DNA of 43,146 nt from Gemmatimonadota bacterium (lineage in GTDB: Bacteria > Gemmatimonadota > Gemmatimonadetes > Gemmatimonadales > GWC2-71-9): positions 1-43,146 of the forward strand of contig QHTP01000021.1 of NCBI GenBank assembly GCA_003220855.1, in the 5' to 3' direction. Numbering within the stretch: position 1 is the first letter of the stretch; each line of letters opens with the position of its first letter. The notes beneath the pieces are model-generated. The model was not told where the DNA came from. It saw only the letters and a list, made by a program, of their open reading frames with translations, and made no database searches. Below, one piece after another: positions 1-8,282 of this stretch. The position numbers and the translations under genes were made by a program.

Positions 1-930
1 GAGCTCGAGTGTCGCGGCGCCGATCCAGCCGTCCACCTGCGACGGCGTGCGGGCGCCGACGATCGCCCCCGTCACCCCGGGCCACGCGAGCGTCCACGCC
101 ACCGCGACGGCCGACACGGTAGCGCCGTGCCGCCGCGCGATCGGCTCGAGCGCGTCGCGCAGCGCGAGATTCCTGCCGAGGGCCGGCTGCTGGAACTGGA
201 GGCTGCGGCGGCGCCAGTCGTCCACGGCGAGCGCCGCCACGCGCGAGTCCGTGAACGTGTCCGTCAACAGGCCCGACTGCATCGGACTGTAGACGATGAC
301 CCCGGTACCGTGCTCGGCGCACCAGGGGATCTCGCGTTCGGCGGCCTCCCGCCGGATCAAGGAAAAAGGCGGCTGCAGCGAATGCACGTGGCGGATCGCC
401 TCGCAGCGCTCGAGCAGTGTGACAGCGAAGTTCGACACACCCACGGCCCGCACTTTGCCTGCGTCGACGAGCCGCACCATCGCCTGCCACGAATCCTCTA
501 CCGGCGTCCCCGTCTCGTCGGGCCAATGGAACTGATAGAGGTCGATCTGCTCGATCCGGAGCCGGCGGAGCGACGCCTCGCACTCCTTCCGGATGGAATC
601 GGGTCGGAGCACGCGCCGCGCTTCCGCCATGCGGTTGCGCTCGTCCCACACCAGGCCGCACTTGGTGAACACGAGCGGTCGATCGCCGGCCGGCAGCTCC
701 CGCAGCAGACGACCGACCACCTCCTCCGAGTGGCCGAGACCGTACACCGCGGCGGTATCGATCCAGTTGATTCCCAGCTCGAGTGCGCGACCCATCGTGG
801 CGAGTGAGTCGGCATCGTCCTGCGGGCCCCAGCCGAACGCCCAGCCACCGCCGCCGATCGCCCACGCGCCGAAGCCGACGGTCGTGATATCGAGTCCGCT
901 CGAGCCGAGCGGACGGGTGGGCAACGTCAT
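1..930 (-). CDS. Aldo/keto reductase (3' end beyond window)
   Basis: NAD(P)H-dependent carbonyl reductase of the aldo/keto reductase superfamily, a cytosolic TIM barrel. The frame is open from ATG at 930 to the window edge (310 codons), so only the last residues are missing. All four members of the catalytic tetrad are visible: Asp58 and Tyr63 in IDTAAVYGLGHSEE, Lys90 in VFTKCGL, and His135 in LYQFHWPD. The later SNFAVTLLERC and YSPMQSGLL segments match the family's strand 7 and 8 region. A GGAGAG Shine-Dalgarno lies 8 nt before the ATG. It follows the quinone oxidoreductase stop by 25 nt on the same strand, so the two are probably co-transcribed. The substrate cannot be predicted. Confidence 0.93.
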   Translation of the reverse strand, partial: MTLPTRPLGSSGLDITTVGFGAWAIGGGGWAFGWGPQDDADSLATMGRALELGINWIDTAAVYGLGHSEEVVGRLLRELPAGDRPLVFTKCGLVWDERNRMAEARRVLRPDSIRKECEASLRRLRIEQIDLYQFHWPDETGTPVEDSWQAMVRLVDAGKVRAVGVSNFAVTLLERCEAIRHVHSLQPPFSLIRREAAEREIPWCAEHGTGVIVYSPMQSGLLTDTFTDSRVAALAVDDWRRRSLQFQQPALGRNLALRDALEPIARRHGATVSAVAVAWTLAWPGVTGAIVGARTPSQVDGWIGAATLEL

Positions 931-955
931 ACGGACGTCTCTCCACGCCTGGAGG

Positions 956-1924
956 TCAAGGAACCAGCAGCACTTTCCCCGTGGTCTTGCGTCCCTCGAG
1001 TAGCCGGTGCGCCTCCGCCGCCTGCGCGAGTGGGAGCTCGCGCTCGATGCGCACCTGCAGCTTGCCGCTCTCGATCCAGCCCAGCACCTCCCCCGCCCGC
1101 GCGACCAGCTCGGCGCGTGTGAGGATGTGGTGCGCCAGCGTGGGGCGCGTGAGGAAGAGCGACCCTTTCTGGTTCAGCACCTGCGGGTCGAACGGTCCCA
1201 CCGGTCCGCTCGACTGGCCGTACAGCACCATCATGCCCCGGGGAGCCAGGCAGTTCAGCCCCTTTTCGAACGTCGTCTTGCCGACGGAGTCGTAGATCAC
1301 CTGGAGGGCGGCGCCGCCCAGGAGCCGCTTCACTTCCGCCTCGAAGTCCTGTTCCGTGTACAGGATCACGTCGGCGGCGCCCGCCGCGCGCGCCAGCGCG
1401 GCCTTCTCGCGGGTCGAGACCGTGCCCACCACGCGGGCGCCCCGAAGCGCCGCCACCTGACACAACAGCAGGCCCACACCCCCTGCGGCCGCGTGCACGA
1501 GACACGCGTCCCCGGACTTGAGGGGGTAGGTCGACGTCGCGAGGTAGTGCGCCGTCAAACCCTGGAGCATCGCCGCGGCGCCCTGCTTCGTGCTCACGCC
1601 GTCCGGCAGCACCACGACCCGGTCGGCCGGCACCACCGCGTACTCCGCGTAGGTACCGAGAATCGTAATGTAGGCGACGCGGTCCCCGACTTTGGGCTCG
1701 GCAACACCGGGGCCAACCGCGGCCACGTTGCCGGCCGCTTCCTGTCCGAGGGTGAACGGCACCGGGACTTTGTAGTGCCCGTTGCGCTGATAGACGTCGA
1801 TGAAGTTCAGGCCTGCGGCCTCGATCTTCACGAGGACCTGGCCTGGGCCGGGAGTGGGCCGCGGCACGTCCTCGTAGCGCAGCGCCTCAGGCCCGCCCGG
1901 CGCGTGCACCCGGATCGCCTTCAT
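956..1924 (-). CDS. qor: Zinc-independent NADPH:quinone oxidoreductase (MDR family)
   Basis: Medium-chain dehydrogenase/reductase of the QOR type, 322 aa, transferring a hydride from NADPH to quinones or enones. The N-terminal GroES-like fold begins MKAIRVHAPGGPEALRYEDV. The Rossmann glycine motif AAAGGVGLL and the following VVGTVST segment (which sets NADPH preference) sit near residues 145-175. The catalytic zinc cysteine and histidine ligands of alcohol dehydrogenases are absent. I chose ATG 1924 because it matches the family N terminus. A GTG at 1936 would add four residues. It lies between a ThiS-like gene (25 nt upstream) and an aldo/keto reductase, forming a small redox cluster. Confidence 0.92.
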   Translation of the reverse strand: MKAIRVHAPGGPEALRYEDVPRPTPGPGQVLVKIEAAGLNFIDVYQRNGHYKVPVPFTLGQEAAGNVAAVGPGVAEPKVGDRVAYITILGTYAEYAVVPADRVVVLPDGVSTKQGAAAMLQGLTAHYLATSTYPLKSGDACLVHAAAGGVGLLLCQVAALRGARVVGTVSTREKAALARAAGAADVILYTEQDFEAEVKRLLGGAALQVIYDSVGKTTFEKGLNCLAPRGMMVLYGQSSGPVGPFDPQVLNQKGSLFLTRPTLAHHILTRAELVARAGEVLGWIESGKLQVRIERELPLAQAAEAHRLLEGRKTTGKVLLVP

Positions 1925-1949
1925 CGGGACGTCCACGCCTGGAGACAGT

Positions 1950-2225
1950 TCACCCCCCCGCGATCGCCGGGATGACCGTCACCTCGTCGCCGTCCTGCAC
2001 CGGCGCCGCGAAGCCGCCACGGAAGCGCACGTCCTCGTCGTTCAGGTAGAAGTTCACGAACGGGTAGGGCTTGCCGTCTTTGTCCCGGAGCCGGGGCCCG
2101 AGCGCTGGGAAGCGGGCCGCCACGTCGGCGACCGCCTCGCCCAGCGTCCGGCCCGCGGCTTCGATGGTGCGCGCCCCGCCCGTGTGGGCCGCGAGCACCG
2201 AGGGCAGATTCACCGTGATCGCCAT
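1950..2225 (-). CDS. ThiS/MoaD family ubiquitin-like sulfur carrier
   Basis: Small beta-grasp protein of 91 aa that ends in the diagnostic Gly-Gly (VIPAIAGG), the site that is adenylated and thiocarboxylated in MoaD, ThiS and CysO-type carriers. The YPFVNFYLNDEDVRF and DGDEVTVIPA segments match the MoaD/archaeal-SAMP type better than ThiS. A strong GGAGGAG Shine-Dalgarno lies 5 nt upstream of ATG 2225. It follows threonine synthase by 28 nt on the same strand. A PLP enzyme next to a thiocarboxylate carrier is also the arrangement of CysO-CysM cysteine synthesis, but the neighbour here reads as threonine synthase, so the sulfur acceptor is uncertain (molybdopterin, cysteine or tRNA). Confidence 0.85.
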   Translation of the reverse strand: MAITVNLPSVLAAHTGGARTIEAAGRTLGEAVADVAARFPALGPRLRDKDGKPYPFVNFYLNDEDVRFRGGFAAPVQDGDEVTVIPAIAGG

Positions 2226-2253
2226 ATCAGCTCCTCCACGTCATGCCGGTTGA

Positions 2254-3501
2254 TCACTGCTGCACCAGGGCGGCGACCTCTCGCAGCCGGGGCGCGATCA
2301 CCGGCGTCTCGGGGAGCGCGTCGCGCACCGCCTCGAGCGTCTTCAGCCCGTGCCCCGTCACGCACAGGACCACCTCGTCCTCGGGCCCGAGCCGGCCGCT
2401 CCGCGCGAGCGCCAGGGCGGCCGCGGCGGTGACGCCGCCCGCCGTCTCCGCGAAGATCCCGGCGTCTTGCGCGAGCCAGCGGATGCCGTCCACGAGCTCG
2501 GCGTCGCTCACGGCGGCGGCCCAGCCGCCCGTCTCCCGAATTGCCCGCGCGGCGAATCCCCCGTCCGCGGGGTTGCCGATCGCGAGCGAGCGGCAGATGG
2601 TGCGCGGCAGCTCCGGCTGGAGCTCGCCCCCGCCACGCTCGACCAGGCGCACGATCGGGGCGCAGCCCGACGCCTGGGCGCCGTACAGCCGGGGCACCTT
2701 CTCCGCCACGAGGCCTGCGGCGATGAACTCGCCGAATCCTTTGCGGAGCTTGGTGAGCAGCGAGCCGCCCGCCATCGGCGCCACCACGGCACTGGGCAAA
2801 CGCCAGCCGAGCTGCTCCGCGATCTCGTGGGCTACGGTCTTCGAGCCCTCGCCGTAGTAGGCGCGCAAGTTGACGTTCACGATTCCCCAGCCGAATCGGT
2901 CCGCCACCTGCGCGCACAGCCGGTTGACGTCGTCGTACGTCCCCCGCACGCGCACCAGGCGGGACCCGTACACGCTCGTCCCGACGACCTTCGCCGTTTC
3001 GAGCTCCTCGGGGACGAAGATCCAGGCCGTGAGCCCGGCGCGGGCCGCGTGGGCGGCGACGGCGTTCGCGAGGTTGCCGGTCGACGCGCAGCCGATCGTG
3101 TCGAGGCCGAAGGCGGCGGCCGCGTTGATGGCGACGGCGACAACCCGGTCCTTGAACGAGAGCGACGGATGCGACACAGTGTCGTTCTTGATCCAGACCC
3201 GCCCCACGCCGAGTCGGCGCGCCAGCGCAGGGGCATCGACGAGCGGCGTGAAGCCCGTGTCGAGCGACAGCGTCGGCTCGCCATCGAACGGCAGCCACTC
3301 CCGGTAGCGCCACAGGGAGGGCGCCCGGCCGGCGATCGTCTCGCGGTCGGGGAGCGCGCGCTCCGGATCGTATACGGGATCGAGCGGGCCAAGGCACTGC
3401 CCACAGATGGCCGCGGGGGCGGGCGCGCTCTCGGCGCCGCAGCTGCGGCAGCGGAGCGGCCGCGCGGTGAGCGGCGGCGAAGCGATGGAGGCCTGCGTCA
3501 T
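2254..3501 (-). CDS. thrC: Threonine synthase
   Basis: PLP-dependent beta/gamma-replacement enzyme (415 aa) converting O-phosphohomoserine to threonine. An N-terminal zinc-ribbon-like motif has Cys18, Cys21, Cys33 and Cys36, common in plant-type/archaeal-type threonine synthases. The PLP lysine is Lys117 in SLSFKDRVV. The phosphate-binding loop is APMAGGSLLTK, and STGNLANAVAAHAA precedes it. The Cys-ribbon and ASTGNLANA loop favour threonine synthase over cysteine synthase. ATG 3501 is preceded by GAGGGG and, only 16 nt upstream, by a strong hairpin with a T-tract (3517-3545), so expression may be attenuated. The ThiS-like gene downstream is probably in the same transcript. Confidence 0.9.
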   Translation of the reverse strand: MTQASIASPPLTARPLRCRSCGAESAPAPAAICGQCLGPLDPVYDPERALPDRETIAGRAPSLWRYREWLPFDGEPTLSLDTGFTPLVDAPALARRLGVGRVWIKNDTVSHPSLSFKDRVVAVAINAAAAFGLDTIGCASTGNLANAVAAHAARAGLTAWIFVPEELETAKVVGTSVYGSRLVRVRGTYDDVNRLCAQVADRFGWGIVNVNLRAYYGEGSKTVAHEIAEQLGWRLPSAVVAPMAGGSLLTKLRKGFGEFIAAGLVAEKVPRLYGAQASGCAPIVRLVERGGGELQPELPRTICRSLAIGNPADGGFAARAIRETGGWAAAVSDAELVDGIRWLAQDAGIFAETAGGVTAAAALALARSGRLGPEDEVVLCVTGHGLKTLEAVRDALPETPVIAPRLREVAALVQQ

Positions 3502-3516
3502 GCGTGACCCCTCAAC

Positions 3517-3545
3517 AAAAAAACCCGGGCAACAAATGCCGCGGG
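3517..3545 (-). terminator. Intrinsic terminator/attenuator hairpin in the thrC leader
   Basis: Read on the minus strand, CCCG-(C)-GGCA pairs with TGCC-CGGG across a TTTGT loop, with one bulged C, and is followed directly by seven T. This is a good Rho-independent terminator. It lies 77 nt after the aminotransferase stop and ends 16 nt before the thrC ATG. It can terminate the upstream gene, but any thrC promoter in the gap (a possible TAAAAA -10 lies just upstream of the hairpin) would have to read through it, which makes attenuation possible. Confidence 0.75.
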
Positions 3546-3621
3546 CGGTCGCTTTTTAGCACCTTGTTTAACGTGGCGGCAATACGCGGCAAAGCACCAC
3601 GACTATTTCGATTGTCGCCCT

Positions 3622-4818
3622 TCAAGTTAGCCCCGCCGCCGCCGGCGTCAAGGCACCCACAAAGCGGCGCAGCGCGCCCAACGCCCGCTCCAGCTCCGCC
3701 GGCTCGGTGGCATAACACATCCGCAGGTGCGCCGCGCCCCCCGGCCCGAACGCCGTCCCCGCGAGCACCGCCACGTGCTGCTCGGCGAGCAGCCGCTGTG
3801 CGAACGCCTCGCAGGTGAGCCCCGTGCGCTCGAGTACGCCGCCGATGTCGGGGAAGCAGTAGAAGGCGCCCGCGGGAGTGGCACAGCGGACGCCCTCGAT
3901 CGCGTTCAGGCCGCGCGCCAGCTGGTCGCGCTTCAGCTTGAGCCCCGCTACCATGCGGGCGACCGGCTCCTGCGAACCGGTGAGCGCCGCCAGCCCCGCG
4001 TATTGCACGAACGTCGCCGTGCACGACACGTTGTTGATCAGCAGGGTGGTCATGGCCCCGGTGAGCGCCGCGGGCATCACGCCGAACCCGAGCCGCCACC
4101 CGGTCATCGAATAACCCTTGGAGAATCCGTCCACGATCACCGTCCGCTCCGACATCCCCGGCAGGGCGGCGATGCTGTCACGCCGCCCGTCGTAGCGGAT
4201 CTGTCCGTACACCTCGTCCGAGATCACCCACAGGTCGTGCTTCAGCGCCAGCTCGGCGAGCGCTTCCAGATCGGGCGTCGCGGCGACGCCGCCGGTGGGG
4301 TTGTGCGGCAGATTGAGGATCAGCACGCGGGTGCGGGGGGTGATCCGCTGCGCGATCGTCGCGACGTCCGGGGCGAAGTCCCGCGTCTCGTCGAGCGGGT
4401 AGTACACGGGCCGCCCGCCCGTGAACCGCACCACCGACTCGTAGATCGGGAAACCCGGGTTGGGCGTCAGCACGTCGGCGCCCGGCTCGATCAGCGCCAG
4501 CGCCGTGCAGAACAACATCGGCTTCGCGCCGGGGGTGACGACGACGTTCTCCGGCCCGGCGCGCACGCCGCGCGCGGCGAGCGAGCGGGCGATCGCCTCG
4601 CGCAACTCCGGGACGCCTGCGGCCAACGCGTAGCGCGTGAGGCCGTCGCGTAACGCGCGCACGCCCGCTTCCACCACATGCGGCGGCGTCGGCATATCCG
4701 GCTCGCCGATCTCCAGGTGTACGACCTTGTGCCCCGCGGCCTCGAGCCGTCGCGCCGCGGCGAGCACCACATAGGCCTGTTCGGTACCGAGCGTATCGAG
4801 TCGTGCGGCCGGATGCAT
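3622..4818 (-). CDS. Class I/II PLP aminotransferase (aspartate aminotransferase-like)
   Basis: Fold-type I aminotransferase of 398 aa, subgroup I-gamma, moving amino groups between an amino acid (probably aspartate or an aromatic/branched residue) and 2-oxoglutarate. Visible motifs: HLEIGEPDMPTP near the N terminus, NLPHNPTGG (Asn173, PLP ring oxygen), DEVYGQIRY (Asp201, Tyr204), and the Schiff-base Lys234 in VDGFSKGYSMTGWR. The C-terminal LRMCYA contains the carboxylate-binding Arg. ATG 4818 was chosen because the family N terminus MHPAARLDTLG starts there with AGGGGAAGG upstream. The open frame continues further 5' but runs through a terminator and into efp. A hairpin (4843-4867) insulates it from efp. 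Confidence 0.92.
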   Translation of the reverse strand: MHPAARLDTLGTEQAYVVLAAARRLEAAGHKVVHLEIGEPDMPTPPHVVEAGVRALRDGLTRYALAAGVPELREAIARSLAARGVRAGPENVVVTPGAKPMLFCTALALIEPGADVLTPNPGFPIYESVVRFTGGRPVYYPLDETRDFAPDVATIAQRITPRTRVLILNLPHNPTGGVAATPDLEALAELALKHDLWVISDEVYGQIRYDGRRDSIAALPGMSERTVIVDGFSKGYSMTGWRLGFGVMPAALTGAMTTLLINNVSCTATFVQYAGLAALTGSQEPVARMVAGLKLKRDQLARGLNAIEGVRCATPAGAFYCFPDIGGVLERTGLTCEAFAQRLLAEQHVAVLAGTAFGPGGAAHLRMCYATEPAELERALGALRRFVGALTPAAAGLT

Positions 4819-4842
4819 AGACCTTCCCCTGGGGGACAAACG

Positions 4843-4867
4843 AACCCCGGAGCGAGGCTCCGGGGTT
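4843..4867 (-). terminator. Perfect 11-bp hairpin between efp and the aminotransferase gene
   Basis: AACCCCGGAGC and GCTCCGGGGTT form a perfect 11-bp stem with a 3-nt loop, 71 nt downstream of the efp stop. On the minus strand the tail is CGTTTGT, which is only moderately T-rich, but stem stability is high. It most likely ends the efp transcript. The symmetric stem lies entirely in the leader of the aminotransferase gene. Confidence 0.7.
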
Positions 4868-4937
4868 GGGTTCTCATGGAATCTATGCGTGCGCCCCGCG
4901 CCGTGCCTACCCGAACGGGGGAGCGGGGGACGGGGGC

Positions 4938-5495
4938 CTACTTGGCGCGTTCCAGATACACGCCCTCGCGCGGGTCCACCCGCACCTTCTCGCCCTCGCT
5001 GATGAACTCCGGTACCTGGATGGTGACGCCGTTCGAGAGCTTGGCGGGCTTGGTGCTCGCGGTCTTCGTGGCCCCCCGCATGACGGGAGACGTCTGCACG
5101 ACGGTCAGCTCGACCACGGATGGCAGCTCGATCCCGACGGGTCGCCCATTCAGCCACTCCACCTGGATGTGCATCTCGGGCTGCAGCCAGTCGCCGTTAT
5201 CGCCGATGGCTTCGGCGTCGAGGGTGTGCTGCTCGTAGCTCGTCGTATCCATCAGGTGCACGCCGCCCTGGTCGCGGTACAGGACCTGGAACTCCTTGGT
5301 CTCGAGCGGCGCCTCGTCCACGAAGTCGGTGGCGGCGAGGCGCGTATCGAAGGTGTTCCCCGTGACGAGGTTGCGAAGCCGCACCTGCACGAACGCCCGG
5401 AGGTTGCCGGGAGTGCGGTGGGTGAAGTCCATCACGCGGCACGGCTGCCCGTCGATCATGATGACGTGGCCGCGGCGAATGTCGGTGGCTTTCAT
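4938..5495 (-). CDS. efp: Elongation factor P (Asn at the modification-loop tip)
   Basis: Translation factor that enters the ribosomal E site and rescues stalling at polyproline. 185 aa, the normal EF-P length, with three domains: KOW-like domain I (1-64), central OB domain, and C-terminal OB domain with GVTIQVPEFISEGEKVRVD. Domain I reads RTPGNLRAFVQVRLRNL. The residue aligned with E. coli Lys34 (beta-lysylated) is Asn31, and it is neither Lys nor the Arg of the rhamnosylated type. ATG 5495 fits the family N terminus MKATDIRRG and has AAGAAGG upstream. It sits 52 nt after the lipase-maturation-factor gene on the same strand, with a possible own promoter inside that gene's end. No EpmA/EarP-type modifier is in the window. 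Confidence 0.93.
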   Translation of the reverse strand: MKATDIRRGHVIMIDGQPCRVMDFTHRTPGNLRAFVQVRLRNLVTGNTFDTRLAATDFVDEAPLETKEFQVLYRDQGGVHLMDTTSYEQHTLDAEAIGDNGDWLQPEMHIQVEWLNGRPVGIELPSVVELTVVQTSPVMRGATKTASTKPAKLSNGVTIQVPEFISEGEKVRVDPREGVYLERAK

Positions 5496-5524
5496 TTCAG
5501 AATGCCCTTCTTCAAGAGGCGGGA

Positions 5525-5551
5525 AGATAAACCGCGTGGGGGCGAGGTCAA
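5525..5551 (-). promoter_or_regulatory. Possible efp promoter
   Basis: On the minus strand TTGACC (5551-5546) is followed after 15 bp by TTATCT (5530-5525), about 30 nt before the efp ATG. Spacing is short for a sigma-70 promoter, so this is only a candidate. Confidence 0.3.
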
Positions 5552-7059
5552 CGGGGCGTCGCAAGATCCCCCAGCGAGAGCGGCTTGGTCAGGTCGCCCA
5601 CGCGCTCCCGCTGCCACCACGCGCCGCTCGTGGCCCGCTCGCGCGGCGTGCTGAAATGGTAGCGGTAATAGACGAGCCGCACGTAGTGCGGTGGGGCGTC
5701 CGGAAACGGGTCGTCGCCGAGCAGGGCGATCACCTCGGGCGTCCCTGCCAGCACGTGCCGCAGCAACGGCAGGAGCCAGTCCCGGGCCCCCTCGGGGTTG
5801 AGCGCCGCGAACCACATCTGCCAATCGAGCCGCGGCATGTGCGGCGCCACGAACGCCGGTCGCCGGCGCACATCGCCCGGCTTCCAGCGGAAGCCATACT
5901 CGCTCCATTGCACGCCGTCGCGACTGCCTTCGATGACGATCTCGGCCCGCTCAGTCGTCATCACGCGGAACAACCCGTACCCGTTCACCGAGCGCAACGG
6001 CTCGACGGCACCGAGCAATGGATTGTCGAGCCCTCCCCGCGTATTCGGGAGCGTCTGCACGATCTCGCGGGCGAATGCGAGCAGCGAGAGCAGCGCGAGC
6101 ACGGGCGCCAGTCCGCGGATCGCGTGGCGCTGCCACCGCGGCTCGGGCTCCGTGGCCGCGAGCCGCAGCGGCAGCACACGCTCCAGGACCGCGTCGTCGA
6201 GCAGCGGGACGCACAGCACGATCGCGAGCAGGTTGAAGAAGCCGTAGTTTCCCGTGAGGGCGATCGCGAGCTGGCCCAGGACGAGCAGTGCGCAGGCGGC
6301 ATACCGCGCCCGGCGCAACCGCTCGGGAACGAAAATGAGCCATGGCACGAGGAGCTCGATGGCGAGGATCACGAGTGTCATGGTCCGGTGCACCCAGACG
6401 GGAGTCCATTGGGCGTACCAGGCTGGCCAGGTGGGGAGCGGCTGCGTCCAGAAGTGGTAGTCGAGCGCGGTGAGATGGCGCCACGCAGCATCACCGCTCA
6501 CGAGCTTCGTGACACCCGAGAGGAACATGAGGCGGAACAACAGCCACCACAGGAGCCAGCGCATCCAGGTCGAGGGCGCCCGGTCCCGGACTAGGCTGGG
6601 GGAGAGCCGGCCCGGCGCGTACAGCACCGCCAGCAACCCGGTCTCGAGCAGCAGCCCGTCCCACTGGAACCAGAGGAAGGTCTGGCCGGCGACGCTGAGC
6701 GACAGATAGCAGATCCAAAGGAGCAGGAGAACCGGGGCGGGCGCGACGCCGGCGATGAGCAGGACCGCGAGGGCGGCGCCGCCCCACGCGAGCAGTCTCA
6801 GCGTGGCGTCGCCCGCGCCGAACCAGCAGAGGGTGGGAAAGAGGCGGTAGGCCGCGCTGCCGTACAGCGCATGCGCCCGCTCGAGGAACGACTCGGCGGG
6901 CAGGATGCCGTGTTCACCGAGGAGGCCCGAGACTTGCACCGCCAGCGACACAAAGGCGATCAGGTAGACGGCGCCGAGCAGACGAAGGAACAGCCAGCGG
7001 GAGAGCAGGTAGACGGGGGGGACCACCGGACGCGTGGCCCAAGCCTCGGTGATGTCCAT
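5548..7059 (-). CDS. Lipase maturation factor family membrane protein
   Basis: Predicted polytopic membrane protein (503 aa) of the lipase maturation factor (LMF1-like) family. In animals LMF1 helps secretory lipases fold in the ER. The bacterial role is unknown. The N-terminal two thirds has multiple hydrophobic segments (for example LGAVYLIAFVSLAVQV and APAPVLLLLWICYLSLSVAG). The conserved GQTFLWFQWDGLLLETG and LLWWLLFRLMFLSGVTK segments are typical of the family. A soluble C-terminal part contains SEYGFRWKPGD and PHMPRLDWQMWFAAL, also family hallmarks. ATG 7059 was chosen to match the start of the hydrophobic domain. A longer open frame upstream overlaps the divergent lipoprotein promoter region and is unlikely. 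efp follows at short distance. Confidence 0.88.
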   Translation of the reverse strand: MDITEAWATRPVVPPVYLLSRWLFLRLLGAVYLIAFVSLAVQVSGLLGEHGILPAESFLERAHALYGSAAYRLFPTLCWFGAGDATLRLLAWGGAALAVLLIAGVAPAPVLLLLWICYLSLSVAGQTFLWFQWDGLLLETGLLAVLYAPGRLSPSLVRDRAPSTWMRWLLWWLLFRLMFLSGVTKLVSGDAAWRHLTALDYHFWTQPLPTWPAWYAQWTPVWVHRTMTLVILAIELLVPWLIFVPERLRRARYAACALLVLGQLAIALTGNYGFFNLLAIVLCVPLLDDAVLERVLPLRLAATEPEPRWQRHAIRGLAPVLALLSLLAFAREIVQTLPNTRGGLDNPLLGAVEPLRSVNGYGLFRVMTTERAEIVIEGSRDGVQWSEYGFRWKPGDVRRRPAFVAPHMPRLDWQMWFAALNPEGARDWLLPLLRHVLAGTPEVIALLGDDPFPDAPPHYVRLVYYRYHFSTPRERATSGAWWQRERVGDLTKPLSLGDLATPR

Positions 7060-7188
7060 CGTTGTGCCCCAAGATGGGCGCCTATAGTAATTGAGGGAAC
7101 ACGTCCGCGGCGAACCGTACCGAGCCTTCCGGTGTAGCACTCCCGCATCAGACTTAGTGAGCCATGTCACGTTGAGGAGGTTTGAAAC

Positions 7189-8067
7189 ATGATCCGCACC
7201 AGCCGTCTCCTGGCCCGCAGCGCGTGGGTTCCCCTCGCGTTGCTCGTCGCGGCGGGCTGCAAGCAGGGACCGTCACCGGAGGTGCAGGCGCGCATCGACA
7301 GCCTGTCGCAGGCGTCGAGCGAGCGTGATCGCCTCATGCAGGAGGTGGCGGAGAACACGCGTCTCGTGAGCGAGGTGAGCCGGGAGATCTCGAAGGTCAA
7401 CGTTCCGGCGCGGCAGCTCAAGATCTCGGCGGAGTCGCCGCTGCGGGCCTCGCGCGACACGCTCATCCAGAAGATCCGCTACGTGACCTCGCGGGTGCGT
7501 GAGCTCGAGCCCCGTCTCAAGGAGAGCGAAACGCGGATCAAAGAGCTCACCACGATCTCCGACAGCCTGCGCAACGACCTGGCGGCGACCATGCAAAACC
7601 TCCAGGGCGTGATCGACAATCAGAAGGAGACGATCGACGCGCTCAACCAGCAAGTGGAGACGCTCACCGCGGAGAACTTGGCCCTGAAGGACACGCTGGA
7701 GAACATGTCCACGATCTCCAACACGGTCTATTACGTGGTGGGGACCAAGGACGAGCTCGAGCGCAAGGGCGTCATTCAGGAGGAAGGCGGCGCTCGGTTC
7801 CTGTTCGTCTTGTGGAAGAGCGGCAAGACGCTCGTGCCCGCGCGCAACCTCGATCCCGGCGAGTTCACCCAGGCCGACCGGCGCCACCTCACCGAGCTGC
7901 CGTTGCCGCAGTCGGACAAGGAATACCGCATCGTGTCGCGCCAGGATACCTCGGCCCTCGAAACGCCGCCCGACCACGACGGCAAGCTGTCGGGGCACGC
8001 CGTCAAGATCTCGGACACGGCGCGCTTCTGGGCCAACTCGAAATACCTCATCATCGTCGAAGGCTGA
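7189..8067 (+). CDS. Coiled-coil lipoprotein, function unknown
   Basis: Predicted lipoprotein of 292 aa: a basic N terminus, a hydrophobic stretch and lipobox LLVAAGC put the lipidated Cys at residue 22. Residues ~30-180 are rich in Glu, Arg, Leu and Asp heptads (SLSQASSERDRLMQE, LKESETRIKELTTISD, QQVETLTAENLALKDTL), a long coiled coil. The C-terminal ~110 residues form a globular domain (TVYYVVGTKDELERKGV, TARFWANSKYLIIVEG). GAGGAGG stands 11 nt before ATG 7189. It is divergent from the LMF-like gene. The architecture suggests a periplasmic tethering or scaffold role, but I do not recognise a named family. Confidence 0.85.
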   Translation: MIRTSRLLARSAWVPLALLVAAGCKQGPSPEVQARIDSLSQASSERDRLMQEVAENTRLVSEVSREISKVNVPARQLKISAESPLRASRDTLIQKIRYVTSRVRELEPRLKESETRIKELTTISDSLRNDLAATMQNLQGVIDNQKETIDALNQQVETLTAENLALKDTLENMSTISNTVYYVVGTKDELERKGVIQEEGGARFLFVLWKSGKTLVPARNLDPGEFTQADRRHLTELPLPQSDKEYRIVSRQDTSALETPPDHDGKLSGHAVKISDTARFWANSKYLIIVEG

Positions 8068-8080
8068 CCCGACGGGCGGA

Positions 8081-8108
8081 CCGGGGGTGACGGACATCGC
8101 TCCCCCGG
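8081..8108 (+). terminator. Hairpin after the lipoprotein gene
   Basis: CCGGGGG and CCCCCGG form a 7-bp GC-only stem around a 14-nt loop, starting 14 nt after the lipoprotein stop. The tail is pyrimidine-rich but not a T-tract, so termination strength is doubtful. Confidence 0.4.
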
Positions 8109-8282
8109 CCCTACCCTTCCCATGTAGGCCGTTCCTTACGATTTTGTTGTAGCTCACACGCAACGACCTGTTTTCCCCCGCAAGCGCCCGGCGCCCCGAG
8201 CCCTGACCCGGTGCCGACCTGCAGGGCGCGGGATTTGCGACAGGTTCCAGACGCCGACGTACGACTGACGCGAGGGGGACTC

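Noticed and set aside
1007..1975. A 322-codon plus-strand frame over the quinone oxidoreductase
   Set aside because: It is antisense to a gene whose Rossmann and GroES motifs are unmistakable.
4819..5157. N-terminal extension of the aminotransferase frame to 511 codons
   Set aside because: It would cross the efp terminator hairpin and part of efp. The family N terminus begins at 4818.
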